Origin: Nocardioides mesophilus | GTDB taxonomy: Bacteria; Actinomycetota; Actinomycetes; Propionibacteriales; Nocardioidaceae | Reading direction: 5' to 3' | Assembly: GCF_014395785.1 (NCBI RefSeq) | Contig: NZ_CP060713.1 | Location: 3,190,501 to 3,254,500 of the forward strand | Length of the DNA stretch: 64,000 nt | Part shown: positions 15,937 to 25,794 of the stretch, one piece after another | Layout of the letters: each line of letters begins with the position of its first letter | Position numbering within the stretch: position 1 is the stretch's first letter | The notes under the pieces: model-generated | Told to the model about the DNA's origin: nothing | Databases searched by the model: none | What the model saw: only the letters and a program-made list of their open reading frames with translations | Program-made: the position numbers and the translations under genes

Positions 15937-16974
15937 ATGCGCAGGTCCACCCGTCCGCTGGTCGCCTGGACGGCTGTGGTCGCCGCGCTGGCCGCCACCG
16001 TGTCCGGCTGCGGCTTCCTCGGCCTGGGCGGTGACGCCCCTGGTGACCTGCAGGTCTACTCGGCGCGGCACTACGACCTGGAGCAGGCGTTCGTCGACTT
16101 CGAGAAGGACACCGGGCTGAAGGTCGACTTCATCTACGGCGACGACTCCGAGCTGCTCGAGCGGCTCAAGGCGGAGGGCGACGAGACGCCGGCCGACCTG
16201 TTCGTGACCGTGGACGCGGGCAACCTGTGGAACGCCGCCCACCAGGGCGAGCTGGCCCCGGTGGACTCCGAGGTGCTGGAGGCTTCGGTGCCGGCGGAGT
16301 ACCAGGACCCGGAGAACCGCTGGTTCGGCCTGGCGCTGCGCGCCCGGACCGTCGCCTACAACCCGGACGCCGTCGACCCTGCCGAGTTCGACACCCAGGA
16401 CACCTACGCCGGCCTCGGCGACCCGAAGTGGAAGGGCCGGCTCTGCATGCGGGACTCCACCGAGGCCTACACCCAGTCGCTGGTCGCCAGCCTCATCGAC
16501 CTGCACGGGCGGGAGCGCGCCCAGGAGATCGTCCAGGGCTGGATGGACAACGACGTCGACATCATGAGCAACGACATCCTGCTCCTCGAGGCGCTCGACG
16601 CCGGCACCTGCGACGTGGCGCTGGTCAACCACTACTACTACGCGCGCGAGCTGGCCGACAACCCGGACCTGGACGTCAAGCTGTTCTGGGCCAGCCAGGA
16701 CGGCGCCGGCACCCACGTGAACCTCTCCGGCGCCGGCATCGTGAAGTCCTCCGACGCGCCGGAGAAGGCGCAGCGGCTGCTCGAGTGGCTGGCCTCCGAC
16801 GGCCAGGAGGAGTTCGTCGGCGACAACCACGAGTTCCCGGTGAACCCGTCGGTGCAGCCCGACGACCTGGTCGCCTCGTTCGGCGACTTCAAGAAGATGC
16901 CCATCAACGCCGAGGCCTACGGGCAGCTGAACACGGAGGCCGTCGACCTGCTCGCCGAGGTCGGCTACGAGTGA
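15937..16974 (+). CDS. Iron ABC transporter substrate-binding lipoprotein (Fbp/Fut type)
   Basis: 345 residues. A lipoprotein signal peptide (RRSTRPLVAWTAVVAALA, then VSGC with the lipidated Cys near residue 27) leads into a type II periplasmic-binding-protein fold (LQVYSARHYDLEQAFVDFE, PADLFVTVDAGNL, GRLCMRDSTEAY). The run NHYYYAREL contains the tyrosines that bind Fe(III) in ferric-binding proteins. It is the first gene of an operon with permease and ATPase genes, joined by GTGA overlaps, and is preceded by an IdeR box, so it should be expressed when iron is scarce. Confidence 0.93.
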   Translation: MRRSTRPLVAWTAVVAALAATVSGCGFLGLGGDAPGDLQVYSARHYDLEQAFVDFEKDTGLKVDFIYGDDSELLERLKAEGDETPADLFVTVDAGNLWNAAHQGELAPVDSEVLEASVPAEYQDPENRWFGLALRARTVAYNPDAVDPAEFDTQDTYAGLGDPKWKGRLCMRDSTEAYTQSLVASLIDLHGRERAQEIVQGWMDNDVDIMSNDILLLEALDAGTCDVALVNHYYYARELADNPDLDVKLFWASQDGAGTHVNLSGAGIVKSSDAPEKAQRLLEWLASDGQEEFVGDNHEFPVNPSVQPDDLVASFGDFKKMPINAEAYGQLNTEAVDLLAEVGYE

Positions 16975-18762
16975 GCCGAGCGCTCGCTCCGGAGGTCGGC
17001 CCGCCACGGGCACGGCTGCGCCGACCGGGCCGGACGGCTGCCGGCCGTCCGGCCTGGTCGCTGTTCGTGCTGCTGGTCGCCTTCCTGGTGACCAGCCCCG
17101 TGGTGGCGGTCGTCCTGGACGGGCTGCTCGGGGCCGGGGAGCTGCGGCTGCCCCGCGGCCTCGGCTCGATGGTGCTCACCACGCTCGGACTGATGCTGGG
17201 CGTCGGCGTGGGCACGCTGGTGGTCGGCGGGGGCTGGCTTGGCTGGTCACCGCCTACCGGTTCCCGCTGCGCAACGTGCTGGTGTGGCTGCTCGTGCTGC
17301 CGCTGGCGATGCCGGCGTACATCCTCGGCTTCGTCTTCCTCTCGACCTTCGACGCCGCCGGACCGGTGCAGCAGGGGTTGCGCGCGGTCCTCGGTGAGGG
17401 GGTGTGGAGCCCCGACGTGCGCTCACTCCCCGGCGCCGTGGTGGTGATGTCGCTCTCGCTCTACCCCTACGTCTACCTGATGGCGCGCGCGGCCCTGGTG
17501 GAGCAGTCGTCCTCGACGTACGACGCCGCCCGCTCGCTCGGGGCGTCGCGGACCCGGATCTTCTGGCGGGTGCTGCTGCCGCTGGCCCGGCCCTCCCTGG
17601 CGGCGGGGCTCGCGCTGGTGATGATGGAGGTGCTGACCGACTTCGCGACCGTGCAGTACTTCGGTGTCCGCACGGTCTCGGTCGGCGTCTACCTGGTCTG
17701 GAAGGGCACCGCCGACTTCCACTCCGCCACCCAGCTGTCGGTGCTCGTGCTGATGTTCGCCGTCGCCGTGCTCGCCGGGGAGCGGCTGATGCGCGGCCGG
17801 GCGCGCTACCACCAGCGCGCCGGCCGGAGCGGGGGACTGCCGGGTGAGCGGCTCACCGGTTGGCGCGGAGTGGTGGCGCTGCTGACCTGCCTGCTGGCGC
17901 TGGCGGCCGGCTTCTTCGTGCCGGTGGTCCGGCTGGTCGGCTGGGCGGCCGGCGAGGCGCGCAAGGACCCCGCGGCGTTCGTCGACCCGCGGTTCGGGGA
18001 GTACCTCGCCAACAGCCTCGCCGTCGCCGCCATCGCCGCGGCCGGCTGCGTGCTGCTGTCGCTGATGATGAGCCACGCGGTCCGGCTCGGCGGCGGCCGC
18101 GTGGTGCGGGCCGCGGCCCAGCTCACCACCTTCGGCTACGCGGTGCCCGGCGCGGTCATCGGCATCGGCGTGCTGCTGGCGTTCGCCTGGCTCGACGACG
18201 CGCTGGAGGCGGCCGGCGTGCCCGGCGGCACCGGGCTGCTGGTCACCGGCTCGGTGCTGGGCATCCTGTACGCCTTCCTGGTGCGGTTCCTGGCTCCGGC
18301 GTACCAGGCCGTCGACGCCAGCTTCGCGAAGGTCCAGCCGAGCATGACGCTCTCGGCGATGAGCCTGGGAGCAGGACCGATGCGGGTGCTGCGCAGCGTC
18401 CACCTGCCGCTGGTCCGCCCCGGGGTCGCGGTCGCGCTGGTGCTGGTGATGATCGACGGCATCAAGGAGCTGCCGATCGTGCTGCTGCTGCGGCCCTTCG
18501 GGTTCACTACGGTGTCCGTGTGGGTGTACCAGCTGGCCAACGAGAACTTCTGGGAGAAGGCGGCGCTCCCGGCGCTGGTGATCGTGCTGGCCGCGACGCT
18601 GCCGGTGTTCGTGCTGTTCCGGCAGGTGCGCTCCGCGGACCGCTCCTCGGGCGCCGGCCGGCGGACGGTGCCCGTGAGCACCGTGGGGCTGGTCGACCCG
18701 CTGGAGGCGGTGGACCCGCTGGGCCCGCCCCGCACTCCGGGGCCGGCGACGGTGGGTGAGCG

Positions 18763-18766
<4 letters not shown>
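16971..18766 (+). pseudogene. Iron ABC transporter permease (FbpB type), frameshifted near 17229
   Basis: The GTG at 16971 overlaps the binding-protein stop as GTGA. The first 86 or so codons give a basic leader and two membrane segments (WSLFVLLVAFLVTSPVVAVVLDG, VLTTLGLMLGVGVGTLVVGG). The frame then breaks in the run of five G at 17229-17233 and coding continues one frame over as GLAWLVTAYRFPLRNV onward for about 510 residues. Adding one G gives VVGGGLAWLVTAYRF and a continuous 598-residue protein with two fused permease halves. Both halves have an EAA-type loop (EQSSSTYDAARSLGASRTRIFWRV and a second at AMSLGAGPMRVLRSV). Either the sequence lacks a base or the transporter is inactive. Confidence 0.88.
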
Positions 18767-19836
<1,070 letters not shown>

Positions 19837-19894
19837 CCCCGGCGACGCTCCGGCGACGCCCCGCCCGGCACGGGTCCAGGGCCGCCGGGTCGGG

Positions 19895-19900
19895 TACGTT
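19895..19900 (+). promoter_or_regulatory. -10 box (TACGTT) of the DUF445 gene
   Basis: TACGTT ends 7 nt before the ATG at 19908, indicating a leaderless transcript. It overlaps GGGTAC (19892-19897), which also has a GGGT 16 nt upstream, so SigB-type use is possible. Confidence 0.5.
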
Positions 19901-19907
19901 CGTCGCG

Positions 19908-21164
19908 ATGAGCGTGCCGACGATGACCGCCGACCCGGCCCTGGACGAGCAGCGACGTCAGGGTCTGCGCCGCATGCGGTCGCTGGCGGTGGGTCTGCTG
20001 CTGTTCGCGGCCGTGGTCTACCTGCTCACGTTCGACAGCTCCGGATTCCTGGGCTACGTCAACGCCGGCGCGGAGGCCTCGATGGTCGGTGCGATCGCGG
20101 ACTGGTTCGCGGTCACGGCGCTGTTCAAGCACCCGCTCGGCCTGCCGGTCCCGCACACCGCGCTGATCCCGCGGCGCAAGGAGATGCTGGGACGCAGCCT
20201 CGAGGAGTTCGTCGGCGAGAACTTCCTCCAGGAGGGAGTGATCCGCGAGCGGCTCCAGGTCGCGCAGCTCAGCCGCCGGGTGGCGACGTGGCTGACCGAG
20301 GAGCGCAACGCGGCTCGCGTGGTGGACGAGGTCGCCGCCGTGCTGCACCTGGGTCTGTCCAAGGTCCGCGACGAGGACATGCGGGTGCTGGTCGAGGAGG
20401 CCCTGCTGCCCCGGTTCCTCCAGGAGCCGGTCAGCCCGGTCGCCGGCAGCCTGCTCGAGGAGGTGGTCCGCGACGGCGCCCACCACGGGCTCGTGGACCT
20501 CGTGCTCGAGGAGGCGCACCGCTGGCTGGCCGACAACGAGGTGACCTTCACCGAGATCGTCGGCGAGCGGGCCCCCTGGTGGTCGCCGCCGGCGCTCAAC
20601 GACCGGGTCACCCACCGGCTGCACGTCGAGCTGGTGGCCTGGGTCGCCGACATCCGCGACGACCCCCGCCACCATGCGCGGCTGGCCTTCGACGACCTGC
20701 TGGAACGGCTCGCCCAGGACCTGCTGCACGATCCCGACACCCAGGCGCGGACCGAGAGGTTGAAGGACCGGGTGCTCGGCCACCCGCAGATCCTGGTCAC
20801 CGCGACGTCGCTGTGGAACGCCTTCCGCACCGCGCTGCTGGGCGCCCTCGAGGACCCCGCCGGGCCGCTGCGCCGCCGGGGTCGCGAGGAGCTCGTCGGC
20901 TTCGGCCGGCGGGTGCTCGAGGAGGACGCGCTGCGCAAGCGCCTGGACGCCTACGCCGCCGACATGGCGGTCTTCGCGATCGGGCGGTACGGCGACGAGC
21001 TGACGGCCGTGATCACCCACACCATCGACCGCTGGGACGGCAAGGAGGCCGCCCGGAAGATCGAGCTGCACGTCGGTCGGGACCTGCAGTTCATCCGGAT
21101 CAACGGCACGATCGTGGGTGGTCTGGTCGGCGTCGTCATCCATGCCGTCAGCCAGACGCTGTGA
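19908..21164 (+). CDS. DUF445 family membrane-anchored protein
   Basis: 418 residues. The N-terminus has a hydrophobic segment (SLAVGLLLFAAVVYLLTF) and the family hallmark GYVNAGAEASMVGAIADWFAVTALF, followed by HPLGLPVPHTALIPRRKEMLG. The body is a long helical region and a second hydrophobic stretch (GTIVGGLVGVVIHAV) closes the protein. DUF445 proteins are widespread and their role is not established. It is preceded by a -10 box only 7 nt from the ATG, so it is probably leaderless and separately expressed from the iron operon. Confidence 0.9.
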   Translation: MSVPTMTADPALDEQRRQGLRRMRSLAVGLLLFAAVVYLLTFDSSGFLGYVNAGAEASMVGAIADWFAVTALFKHPLGLPVPHTALIPRRKEMLGRSLEEFVGENFLQEGVIRERLQVAQLSRRVATWLTEERNAARVVDEVAAVLHLGLSKVRDEDMRVLVEEALLPRFLQEPVSPVAGSLLEEVVRDGAHHGLVDLVLEEAHRWLADNEVTFTEIVGERAPWWSPPALNDRVTHRLHVELVAWVADIRDDPRHHARLAFDDLLERLAQDLLHDPDTQARTERLKDRVLGHPQILVTATSLWNAFRTALLGALEDPAGPLRRRGREELVGFGRRVLEEDALRKRLDAYAADMAVFAIGRYGDELTAVITHTIDRWDGKEAARKIELHVGRDLQFIRINGTIVGGLVGVVIHAVSQTL

Positions 21165-21197
21165 GCATCGGTCGACAGATCAGCGACAATGGCACGC

Positions 21198-21419
21198 ATG
21201 AGCAGTGCAGCGGTGCGTGAGGTCCCGATCCGCGACGGGTCGATCCGGCTCGGTCAGTTCCTGAAGCTGGCCGACCTCGTCGACAACGGGGCGGACGCCA
21301 AGCCGCTCCTGGTGCAGGAGCAGGTCCGCGTCAACGGCGAGGTCGAGACGCGCCGGGGGCGGCAGCTGGTCAAGGGCGACGTGGTCAGCCTCGGCGGCAG
21401 CGCCGTCCGCGTCGGCTGA
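21198..21419 (+). CDS. S4 domain RNA-binding protein (YaaA/RlbA-like)
   Basis: 73 residues, essentially a single S4 fold: IRLGQFLKLADLVDNGADAK, then VRVNGEVETRRGRQLVKGDVV, the basic surface used to bind RNA hairpins. ATG at 21198 is preferred over 21189 because a GACAAT -10 box (21185-21190) ends 7 nt before it and would otherwise overlap the coding region. Small S4 proteins of this type are associated with ribosome or tRNA maturation; the target here is unknown. Confidence 0.88.
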   Translation: MSSAAVREVPIRDGSIRLGQFLKLADLVDNGADAKPLLVQEQVRVNGEVETRRGRQLVKGDVVSLGGSAVRVG

Positions 21420-21444
21420 CCCGTGCCGCGCGACGCAGCCGCGG

Positions 21445-21822
21445 TCAGCGCACGTCGACGAGGTCGACGACGAAGATCAGCGTCTCGCCCGGCTTGATCA
21501 CGCCGCCGGCGCCGCGGTCGCCGTACCCGAGGTGCGGCGGGATCACCAGCTGCCGGCGTCCGCCGACCTTCATGCCCTGCACGCCCTGGTCCCACCCGGA
21601 GATGACCTGGCCGACGCCGAGCCGGAACGACAGCGGCTCGCCGCGGTTGTAGGAGGCGTCGAACTCCTCGCCGGTCGAGTGCGCCACCCCGACGTAGTGC
21701 ACCAGCACGGTCTTGCCGGCGACCGCCTCGGCGCCCTCGCCCTCGGTGACCTCGGTGACCTCGAGGTCGGCCGGCGGCGGGGAGGAGGGGAAGTCGATCT
21801 CGGGCTTCTGCGGGGTGCTCAT
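21445..21822 (-). CDS. FKBP-type peptidyl-prolyl cis-trans isomerase
   Basis: 125 residues. One FKBP domain follows a short acidic N-terminus, with VLVHYVGVAHSTGEEFDASYNRG, VISGWDQGVQGMKVGGRRQL, and IPPHLGYGDRG, matching the active-site pocket (Tyr, Phe, Asp, Trp) of the family. No signal peptide is seen, so it is cytoplasmic. A TAGGGT -10 lies at 21859-21864. It assists proline-limited protein folding. Convergent with the S4 gene. Confidence 0.93.
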   Translation of the reverse strand: MSTPQKPEIDFPSSPPPADLEVTEVTEGEGAEAVAGKTVLVHYVGVAHSTGEEFDASYNRGEPLSFRLGVGQVISGWDQGVQGMKVGGRRQLVIPPHLGYGDRGAGGVIKPGETLIFVVDLVDVR

Positions 21823-21911
21823 GAGCGGCCTCTCTGGAGTCGGTGCGCGGTCCCGGCCACCCTAGCCAGCGCCGACACCGGTCCCCAGCCCGGGACTGGG
21901 ATACTCGCGGC

Positions 21912-22244
21912 GTGAGTGAAGCGCCCCGGACCGACTACCGTTTCCTGCTCGCCAACGAGCGGACGTTCCTGGCCTACCTGCGCACCGGACTCGCCCTGCA
22001 GATCGCGGGGCTGGGCGCGCTGCAGTTCCTCACCACCGGCCACGCCGCGCTGCGGATCGGGCTGGGGCTCGTGCTGGTGCTGACCGGTTCCGCGGTGGGG
22101 GTCGCGGGCTACCGCCGGTGCCGGGAGAACGAGCGCATCATCAGGGCCGGGGAGGAGATCCCGCCGGCCCGGTCGTTGCTGCCGGTCACCCTGGCCGTCG
22201 TCGTGGTGCCGGCGCTGGCAGCCGTGCTGGTGGCGCTGGGCTGA
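21912..22244 (+). CDS. DUF202 (YidH) family membrane protein
   Basis: 110 residues. The N-terminal hallmark DYRFLLANERTFLAYLRTGLAL is followed by three membrane segments (LQIAGLGALQFL, IGLGLVLVLTGSAVGVAGY, LPVTLAVVVVPALAAVLVAL) with the polar loop RRCRENERIIRAGEEIPPA. GTG at 21912 lies 6 nt after a GATACT -10-like box, suggesting a leaderless mRNA. The function of DUF202 proteins is not known; they occur singly or in pairs in many bacteria. Confidence 0.88.
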   Translation: MSEAPRTDYRFLLANERTFLAYLRTGLALQIAGLGALQFLTTGHAALRIGLGLVLVLTGSAVGVAGYRRCRENERIIRAGEEIPPARSLLPVTLAVVVVPALAAVLVALG

Positions 22245-22286
22245 GGCGGACCGCCGGGCGCCGAGCCGCTGCGGTGCCGGTTCCCC

Positions 22287-22292
22287 TATGCT
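22287..22292 (+). promoter_or_regulatory. -10 box (TATGCT) of the phosphatase gene
   Basis: TATGCT ends 7 nt before the ATG at 22300. It overlaps an earlier in-frame ATG at 22288, which argues that 22300 is the real start and the mRNA is leaderless. Confidence 0.55.
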
Positions 22293-22299
22293 CCCTGAG

Positions 22300-23625
22300 A
22301 TGGAGACGGCCGCAAGACTTGGCGACGTCGGCCCCGTGCTGGACGCCGCCGAGGCTGCCTCCCCGGTGGAGGCCGTGGAGGCAGTGACCCGGGAGCTGGG
22401 GCGGGCCCTCGGCGCGCTCACGGTGTCCTTCCTCGTCGCCGACCTCTCCGGGCGTGCCCTCGTCCGGCTGGCCCACGTCCCGCTCCTGGTGCCCGGGAGT
22501 GCCGTCGCCGAGGGCCGGGCGCTGCAGCACGGTGAGCGCCGGATCGCCGAGGAGTCCGCCACCGTGATCCCCTTCGACGGCGGGCCGATGGAGCAGACGG
22601 TCCGCACCCAGAGGGTCCACGTGCTCGCGCCCGGTGGTCAGGACGCCCGTGAGCCCGGCCCGGAACCGGCATGGACGGTGCTCGCGCCGGTCACCGAGCG
22701 GGGTGAGTCCATCGGTGTGCTCGAGCTGCGGCTTCCCGGGGAGCCTGACGGCGACGCCGTCGCGGAGATCGCCGGGTTCGCCCACCTGCTCGCCTTCGTG
22801 GTGATCGCCAACCGTCGGCACAGCGACCTGTTCGAGTGGGGTCAGCGCAGCCGTGAGTTCAGCCTGTCCGCCGAGATCCAGCAGAAGCTCCTCCCGGGTC
22901 CGCGGACCTGTGAAGCGGGTGCCTTCACGCTGGCCGCCTGGCTGGAGCCGGCCGCGACCATCGGCGGCGACACCTACGACTACAACCTGGCCCGCGACGT
23001 CCTGGACGTGTCGATGACCGACGCGATGGGGCACGGGGTCGGCGCGGCGCTGACCGCGTCGCTGTGCGTGGGAGCGCTGCGGGGGACCCGAAGGGCGGGG
23101 GCGACGCTCCTGGAGCGCGTCACCTCGGCCAACGGCGCCCTCGCCGACCACGCGAGGGCCACGGGGACCGACGACTTCGTGACCGGACTGGTCGGATGCC
23201 TGGACCTGCACGCCGGGCTGCTGACGCTGGTCAACGCCGGCCACGTCGCCCCCTACCTGTGGCGTGACTCGGCCGTCACCATGCTGGACCTGCCGATCGA
23301 CCCTCCGCTCGGCATGTTCGACGAGACGGCGTACCGGACCAGCGAGCTGGTCCTCGAGCCCGGCGACCGGCTGGTCCTGGTCACCGACGGCATGCTCGAG
23401 CGCAACGCCGACACCGTCGACATCCCGGCGGCGATCGGGGCCACCCGTTCGCTGCATCCCCGGGAGGCGGTGCGGGCGCTGGCCGACAGCGTGCTCGAGG
23501 CGACCGGCCACTCGCTCAGTGACGATGCCACCGTGCTGTGCCTGGACTGGCACGGCCGGCACGACCGTGAGCGCAGCTCGGTGTCCGGAGCCGACCAGGT
23601 GCGCGCCAGCCGCCCGTTCGCCTGA
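22300..23625 (+). CDS. SpoIIE/PP2C-type serine phosphatase with GAF-like sensor domain
   Basis: 441 residues. An N-terminal GAF-like region (about 10-165; ALTVSFLVADLSGRALVRLA, GPEPAWTVLAPVTERGESIGVLEL) leads through a linker (FSLSAEIQQKLLPGP) to a PP2C domain (about 200-425). The metal-binding motifs are TIGGDTYDY, SMTDAMGHGVGAAL and LVTDGMLERNADT. Phosphatases of this class dephosphorylate STAS anti-sigma antagonists and so activate SigB/F-type sigma factors. A STAS protein (5565) and three such sigma factors lie in the window, giving a plausible but unproven circuit. It may also sense a small ligand through the GAF region. Confidence 0.9.
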   Translation: METAARLGDVGPVLDAAEAASPVEAVEAVTRELGRALGALTVSFLVADLSGRALVRLAHVPLLVPGSAVAEGRALQHGERRIAEESATVIPFDGGPMEQTVRTQRVHVLAPGGQDAREPGPEPAWTVLAPVTERGESIGVLELRLPGEPDGDAVAEIAGFAHLLAFVVIANRRHSDLFEWGQRSREFSLSAEIQQKLLPGPRTCEAGAFTLAAWLEPAATIGGDTYDYNLARDVLDVSMTDAMGHGVGAALTASLCVGALRGTRRAGATLLERVTSANGALADHARATGTDDFVTGLVGCLDLHAGLLTLVNAGHVAPYLWRDSAVTMLDLPIDPPLGMFDETAYRTSELVLEPGDRLVLVTDGMLERNADTVDIPAAIGATRSLHPREAVRALADSVLEATGHSLSDDATVLCLDWHGRHDRERSSVSGADQVRASRPFA

Positions 23626-23641
23626 GGCCGGGGGCCGCGCG

Positions 23642-24073
23642 TCAGGCGCCGTGCACGTAGTGGTCGAGCTGGTCCCGCTCGAACTCCAGCTCGCGCATGC
23701 GGTGCTTGACCACGTCGCCGATGCTGACGATCCCGGACAGCCGTCCCTCGACCACCACCGGGACGTGCCGGAACCGGCCCTCGGTCATCACCTGCATGAG
23801 CGAGTTCAGCGTCTCGTCCAGGCCGCAGGTGTGGACCTCGCTGGTCATGATCCTGGTGACCGGGGCGTCCAGCACGTCCTCGTCGGCGTGCAGGTGACGC
23901 ACCACGTCACGCTCGGACACGATGCCGCCCACGCTGTGCCCGTCGGAGCTGACGATCAGGGCGCCGACGTTGTGCTCGGCGAGCCGGGCGAGCAGCTCCC
24001 GCACCGTGGCGTCCGGGCTGATGGTGACCACGTCCTGCTTCGCCTTGCCGGCGAGAACCTCTTTGATGCGCAC
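23642..24073 (-). CDS. Protein with two CBS domains
   Basis: 143 residues consisting of a CBS pair: VVTISPDATVRELLARLAEHNVGALIV with VGGIVSERDVVRHL, then VHTCGLDETLNSLMQVMTEGRFRHVPV with LSGIVSIGDVVKHRM. CBS pairs bind adenosine nucleotides and act as energy sensors. GGGAGG lies upstream of the ATG and a TAGCCT -10 at 24110-24115. Similar stand-alone CBS proteins in mycobacteria belong to dormancy regulons; whether that applies here is unknown. Confidence 0.92.
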   Translation of the reverse strand: MRIKEVLAGKAKQDVVTISPDATVRELLARLAEHNVGALIVSSDGHSVGGIVSERDVVRHLHADEDVLDAPVTRIMTSEVHTCGLDETLNSLMQVMTEGRFRHVPVVVEGRLSGIVSIGDVVKHRMRELEFERDQLDHYVHGA

Positions 24074-24182
24074 GGTGGTGACCTCCCGCGTCGTCGGAGC
24101 CTTGTCGGCAGGCTAGCCAACTTCTGGCCTCGGCGGACGAGGAATCCCACCGGGGCTGCGACGATGTCGTGGTGAGCGGCCG

Positions 24183-24932
24183 ATGACGACGCCGGTGGAC
24201 CGCCTCGGAGCCGGGGCCAGCCTGCTGATGATGGGCTGGCTGTCGGTGGTGCTGTGGCTGGACCGGGCCGGGGGCGACGGTGGCCTGTGGCAGCAGCGCG
24301 GCCTGGGGCTGCTGACCTGGGGGGTGCTGGCGGTGGCGCTGGCCCGGGTCACGCCGCTGGTGCGGGCGCAGACGCTGGTGGTGGTGGTGTTCGCCACCGT
24401 CGTGGAGTACGTCTTCAGCCCGACCCTGCACGTCTACGCCTACCGGTTCGACAACGTGCCGGCCTTCGTCCCGCCCGGCCACGGGCTGGTCTACCTCTCG
24501 GCGTTCGCGCTCGGGCACGCCGCGTTCGTACGGCGGCGGCTGCGAGCGGCCGGGTGGGCGGTGCTCGTCGTGGGCGGCGGCTGGGCGGTGCACGGACTGG
24601 TGCTCGCCGAGCGGCCGGACGTGCTGGGTGCGCTCTGGTTCCTGTGCCTGGCGCTCTTCCTCGCCTTCGGGCCCTCCAAGGAGGTCTACGTCGGAGCCTT
24701 CGTCGTGGTCAGCTGGCTGGAGCTGCTCGGCACGGCGCTGGGCACCTGGGAGTGGGCCGCGCGGGACTTCACCGGCTGGATCGCGATCGGCAACCCGCCT
24801 TCGGGGGCGGCCGGAGGCTACGGCTGGTTCGACCTGGCGGCGCTGCTGCTCGCGCCCGCGCTCGTGCGGCTGTTCACTCGCCGTCCGAGCCCGGAGCCCC
24901 CTCTGGCTTCGGAGGACGTCGCCGCGCGCTGA
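24183..24932 (+). CDS. Polytopic membrane protein, function unknown
   Basis: 249 residues with about seven hydrophobic segments (SLLMMGWLSVVLWL, GLLTWGVLAVALARV, TLVVVVFATVVEYVF, GLVYLSAFALGHAAFV, WAVLVVGGGWAVHGLVL, ALWFLCLALFLAFG, GAFVVVSWLELLGTAL). The motif TVVEYVFSPTLHVYAYRFDNVPAFVPPGHG between segments three and four is distinctive (given here in part): an acidic, aromatic-rich loop. I do not recognise a characterised family. Its last 59 nt overlap the convergent hisN gene. Confidence 0.7.
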   Translation: MTTPVDRLGAGASLLMMGWLSVVLWLDRAGGDGGLWQQRGLGLLTWGVLAVALARVTPLVRAQTLVVVVFATVVEYVFSPTLHVYAYRFDNVPAFVPPGHGLVYLSAFALGHAAFVRRRLRAAGWAVLVVGGGWAVHGLVLAERPDVLGALWFLCLALFLAFGPSKEVYVGAFVVVSWLELLGTALGTWEWAARDFTGWIAIGNPPSGAAGGYGWFDLAALLLAPALVRLFTRRPSPEPPLASEDVAAR

Positions 24933-25776
24933 GCTCGTGGACCGACCCGTGCTGGCGGGGGGCGGCGTCCGGGTCGCCGTCGTCGTCGGAGACCGAGCCG
25001 AGGAAGGCCAGCGCCTGCTCGTGCAGCCGGCCGTTGCTGGCCAGCGCGTTGCCGCCGAGCGGTCCGGGGGTGCCGTCGAGCGAGGTGAACATGCCCCCGG
25101 CCTCGCGGACGATCACGTCGAGGGCCGCCATGTCGTAGATCTGCAGCTCCGGCTCCGCGGCGAGGTCCACGGCACCCTCGGCGAGCAGCATGTAGGACCA
25201 GAAGTCGCCGTACGCCCGGGTCCGCCAGCAGCGGCGCGAGAGCGCCATGAAGTCCTCGAGCCGGCCGCGGTCTTCCCAGCCGCCGAGCGAGGCGTAGGAC
25301 AGCGAGGCGTCGTCGAGACGGGCCACGTCGGACACCCGGCACTGCGAGGCGTTCAGCAGCGAGCGTCCGGTCCAGGCGCCGCCGCCCTGAGAGGCCCACC
25401 AGCGGCGGTTGAGCAGCGGCGCGCTGACGCAGCCGACGACCACCTCGTCGTCGACCATGAGCGAGATCAGCGTCGCCCACACCGGCACCCCGCGGACGAA
25501 GTTCTTGGTGCCGTCGATCGGGTCGACCACCCAGCGGCGCTGGCTGTGGCCGGTCGAGCCGTGCTCCTCGCCGATGACCGCGTCGCGCGGGCGGGCCCGC
25601 GACAGCGTGCGGCGGATGCCGTCCTCCACCGACTTGTCTGCGTCGGTCACCGGGGTGAGGTCGGGCTTGGTCATCACGTGCAGGTCCTGCGCCTTGTACC
25701 GGCTCGTGGTGAGGGAGTCCGCGTCGTCGGCCAGGACGTGCGCGAGCCGGAGATCGTCGGTGAAGGAGGTCGACAT
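24874..25776 (-). CDS. hisN: Histidinol-phosphatase / inositol monophosphatase family protein
   Basis: 300 residues. IMPase-fold metal motifs are complete: VIGEEHG, WVVDPIDGTKNFVRG and the late YDMAALDVIVREAGG. The C-terminal 35 residues are a polar tail that overlaps the convergent membrane-protein gene. In Corynebacterium and relatives the gene in this place, next to rsgA and aroA, is the monomeric histidinol-phosphate phosphatase of histidine synthesis. Activity on inositol phosphates remains possible. ATG at 25776 follows a TAGCCT -10 by 7 nt, so the gene has its own leaderless promoter just after the rsgA stop. Confidence 0.88.
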   Translation of the reverse strand: MSTSFTDDLRLAHVLADDADSLTTSRYKAQDLHVMTKPDLTPVTDADKSVEDGIRRTLSRARPRDAVIGEEHGSTGHSQRRWVVDPIDGTKNFVRGVPVWATLISLMVDDEVVVGCVSAPLLNRRWWASQGGGAWTGRSLLNASQCRVSDVARLDDASLSYASLGGWEDRGRLEDFMALSRRCWRTRAYGDFWSYMLLAEGAVDLAAEPELQIYDMAALDVIVREAGGMFTSLDGTPGPLGGNALASNGRLHEQALAFLGSVSDDDGDPDAAPRQHGSVHELSARRRPPKPEGAPGSDGE

Positions 25777-25783
25777 AGGGGTC

Positions 25784-25789
25784 AGGCTA
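25784..25789 (-). promoter_or_regulatory. -10 box (TAGCCT) of hisN
   Basis: TAGCCT on the minus strand ends 7 nt before the ATG at 25776, predicting a leaderless mRNA. It lies in the 18-nt gap after the rsgA stop. Confidence 0.6.
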
Positions 25790-25794
25790 GGGCC

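Noticed and set aside
19872-19897. GGGT-N16-GGGTAC before the DUF445 gene as a SigB-type promoter
   Set aside because: The overlapping TACGTT with a 7-nt gap to ATG explains the site equally well as a housekeeping leaderless promoter, so I did not count it as a stress promoter.
24163-24185. Six-codon frame GTGGTGAGCGGCCGATGA overlapping the 24183 start
   Set aside because: Too short to separate from chance and without a ribosome-binding site or clear promoter.
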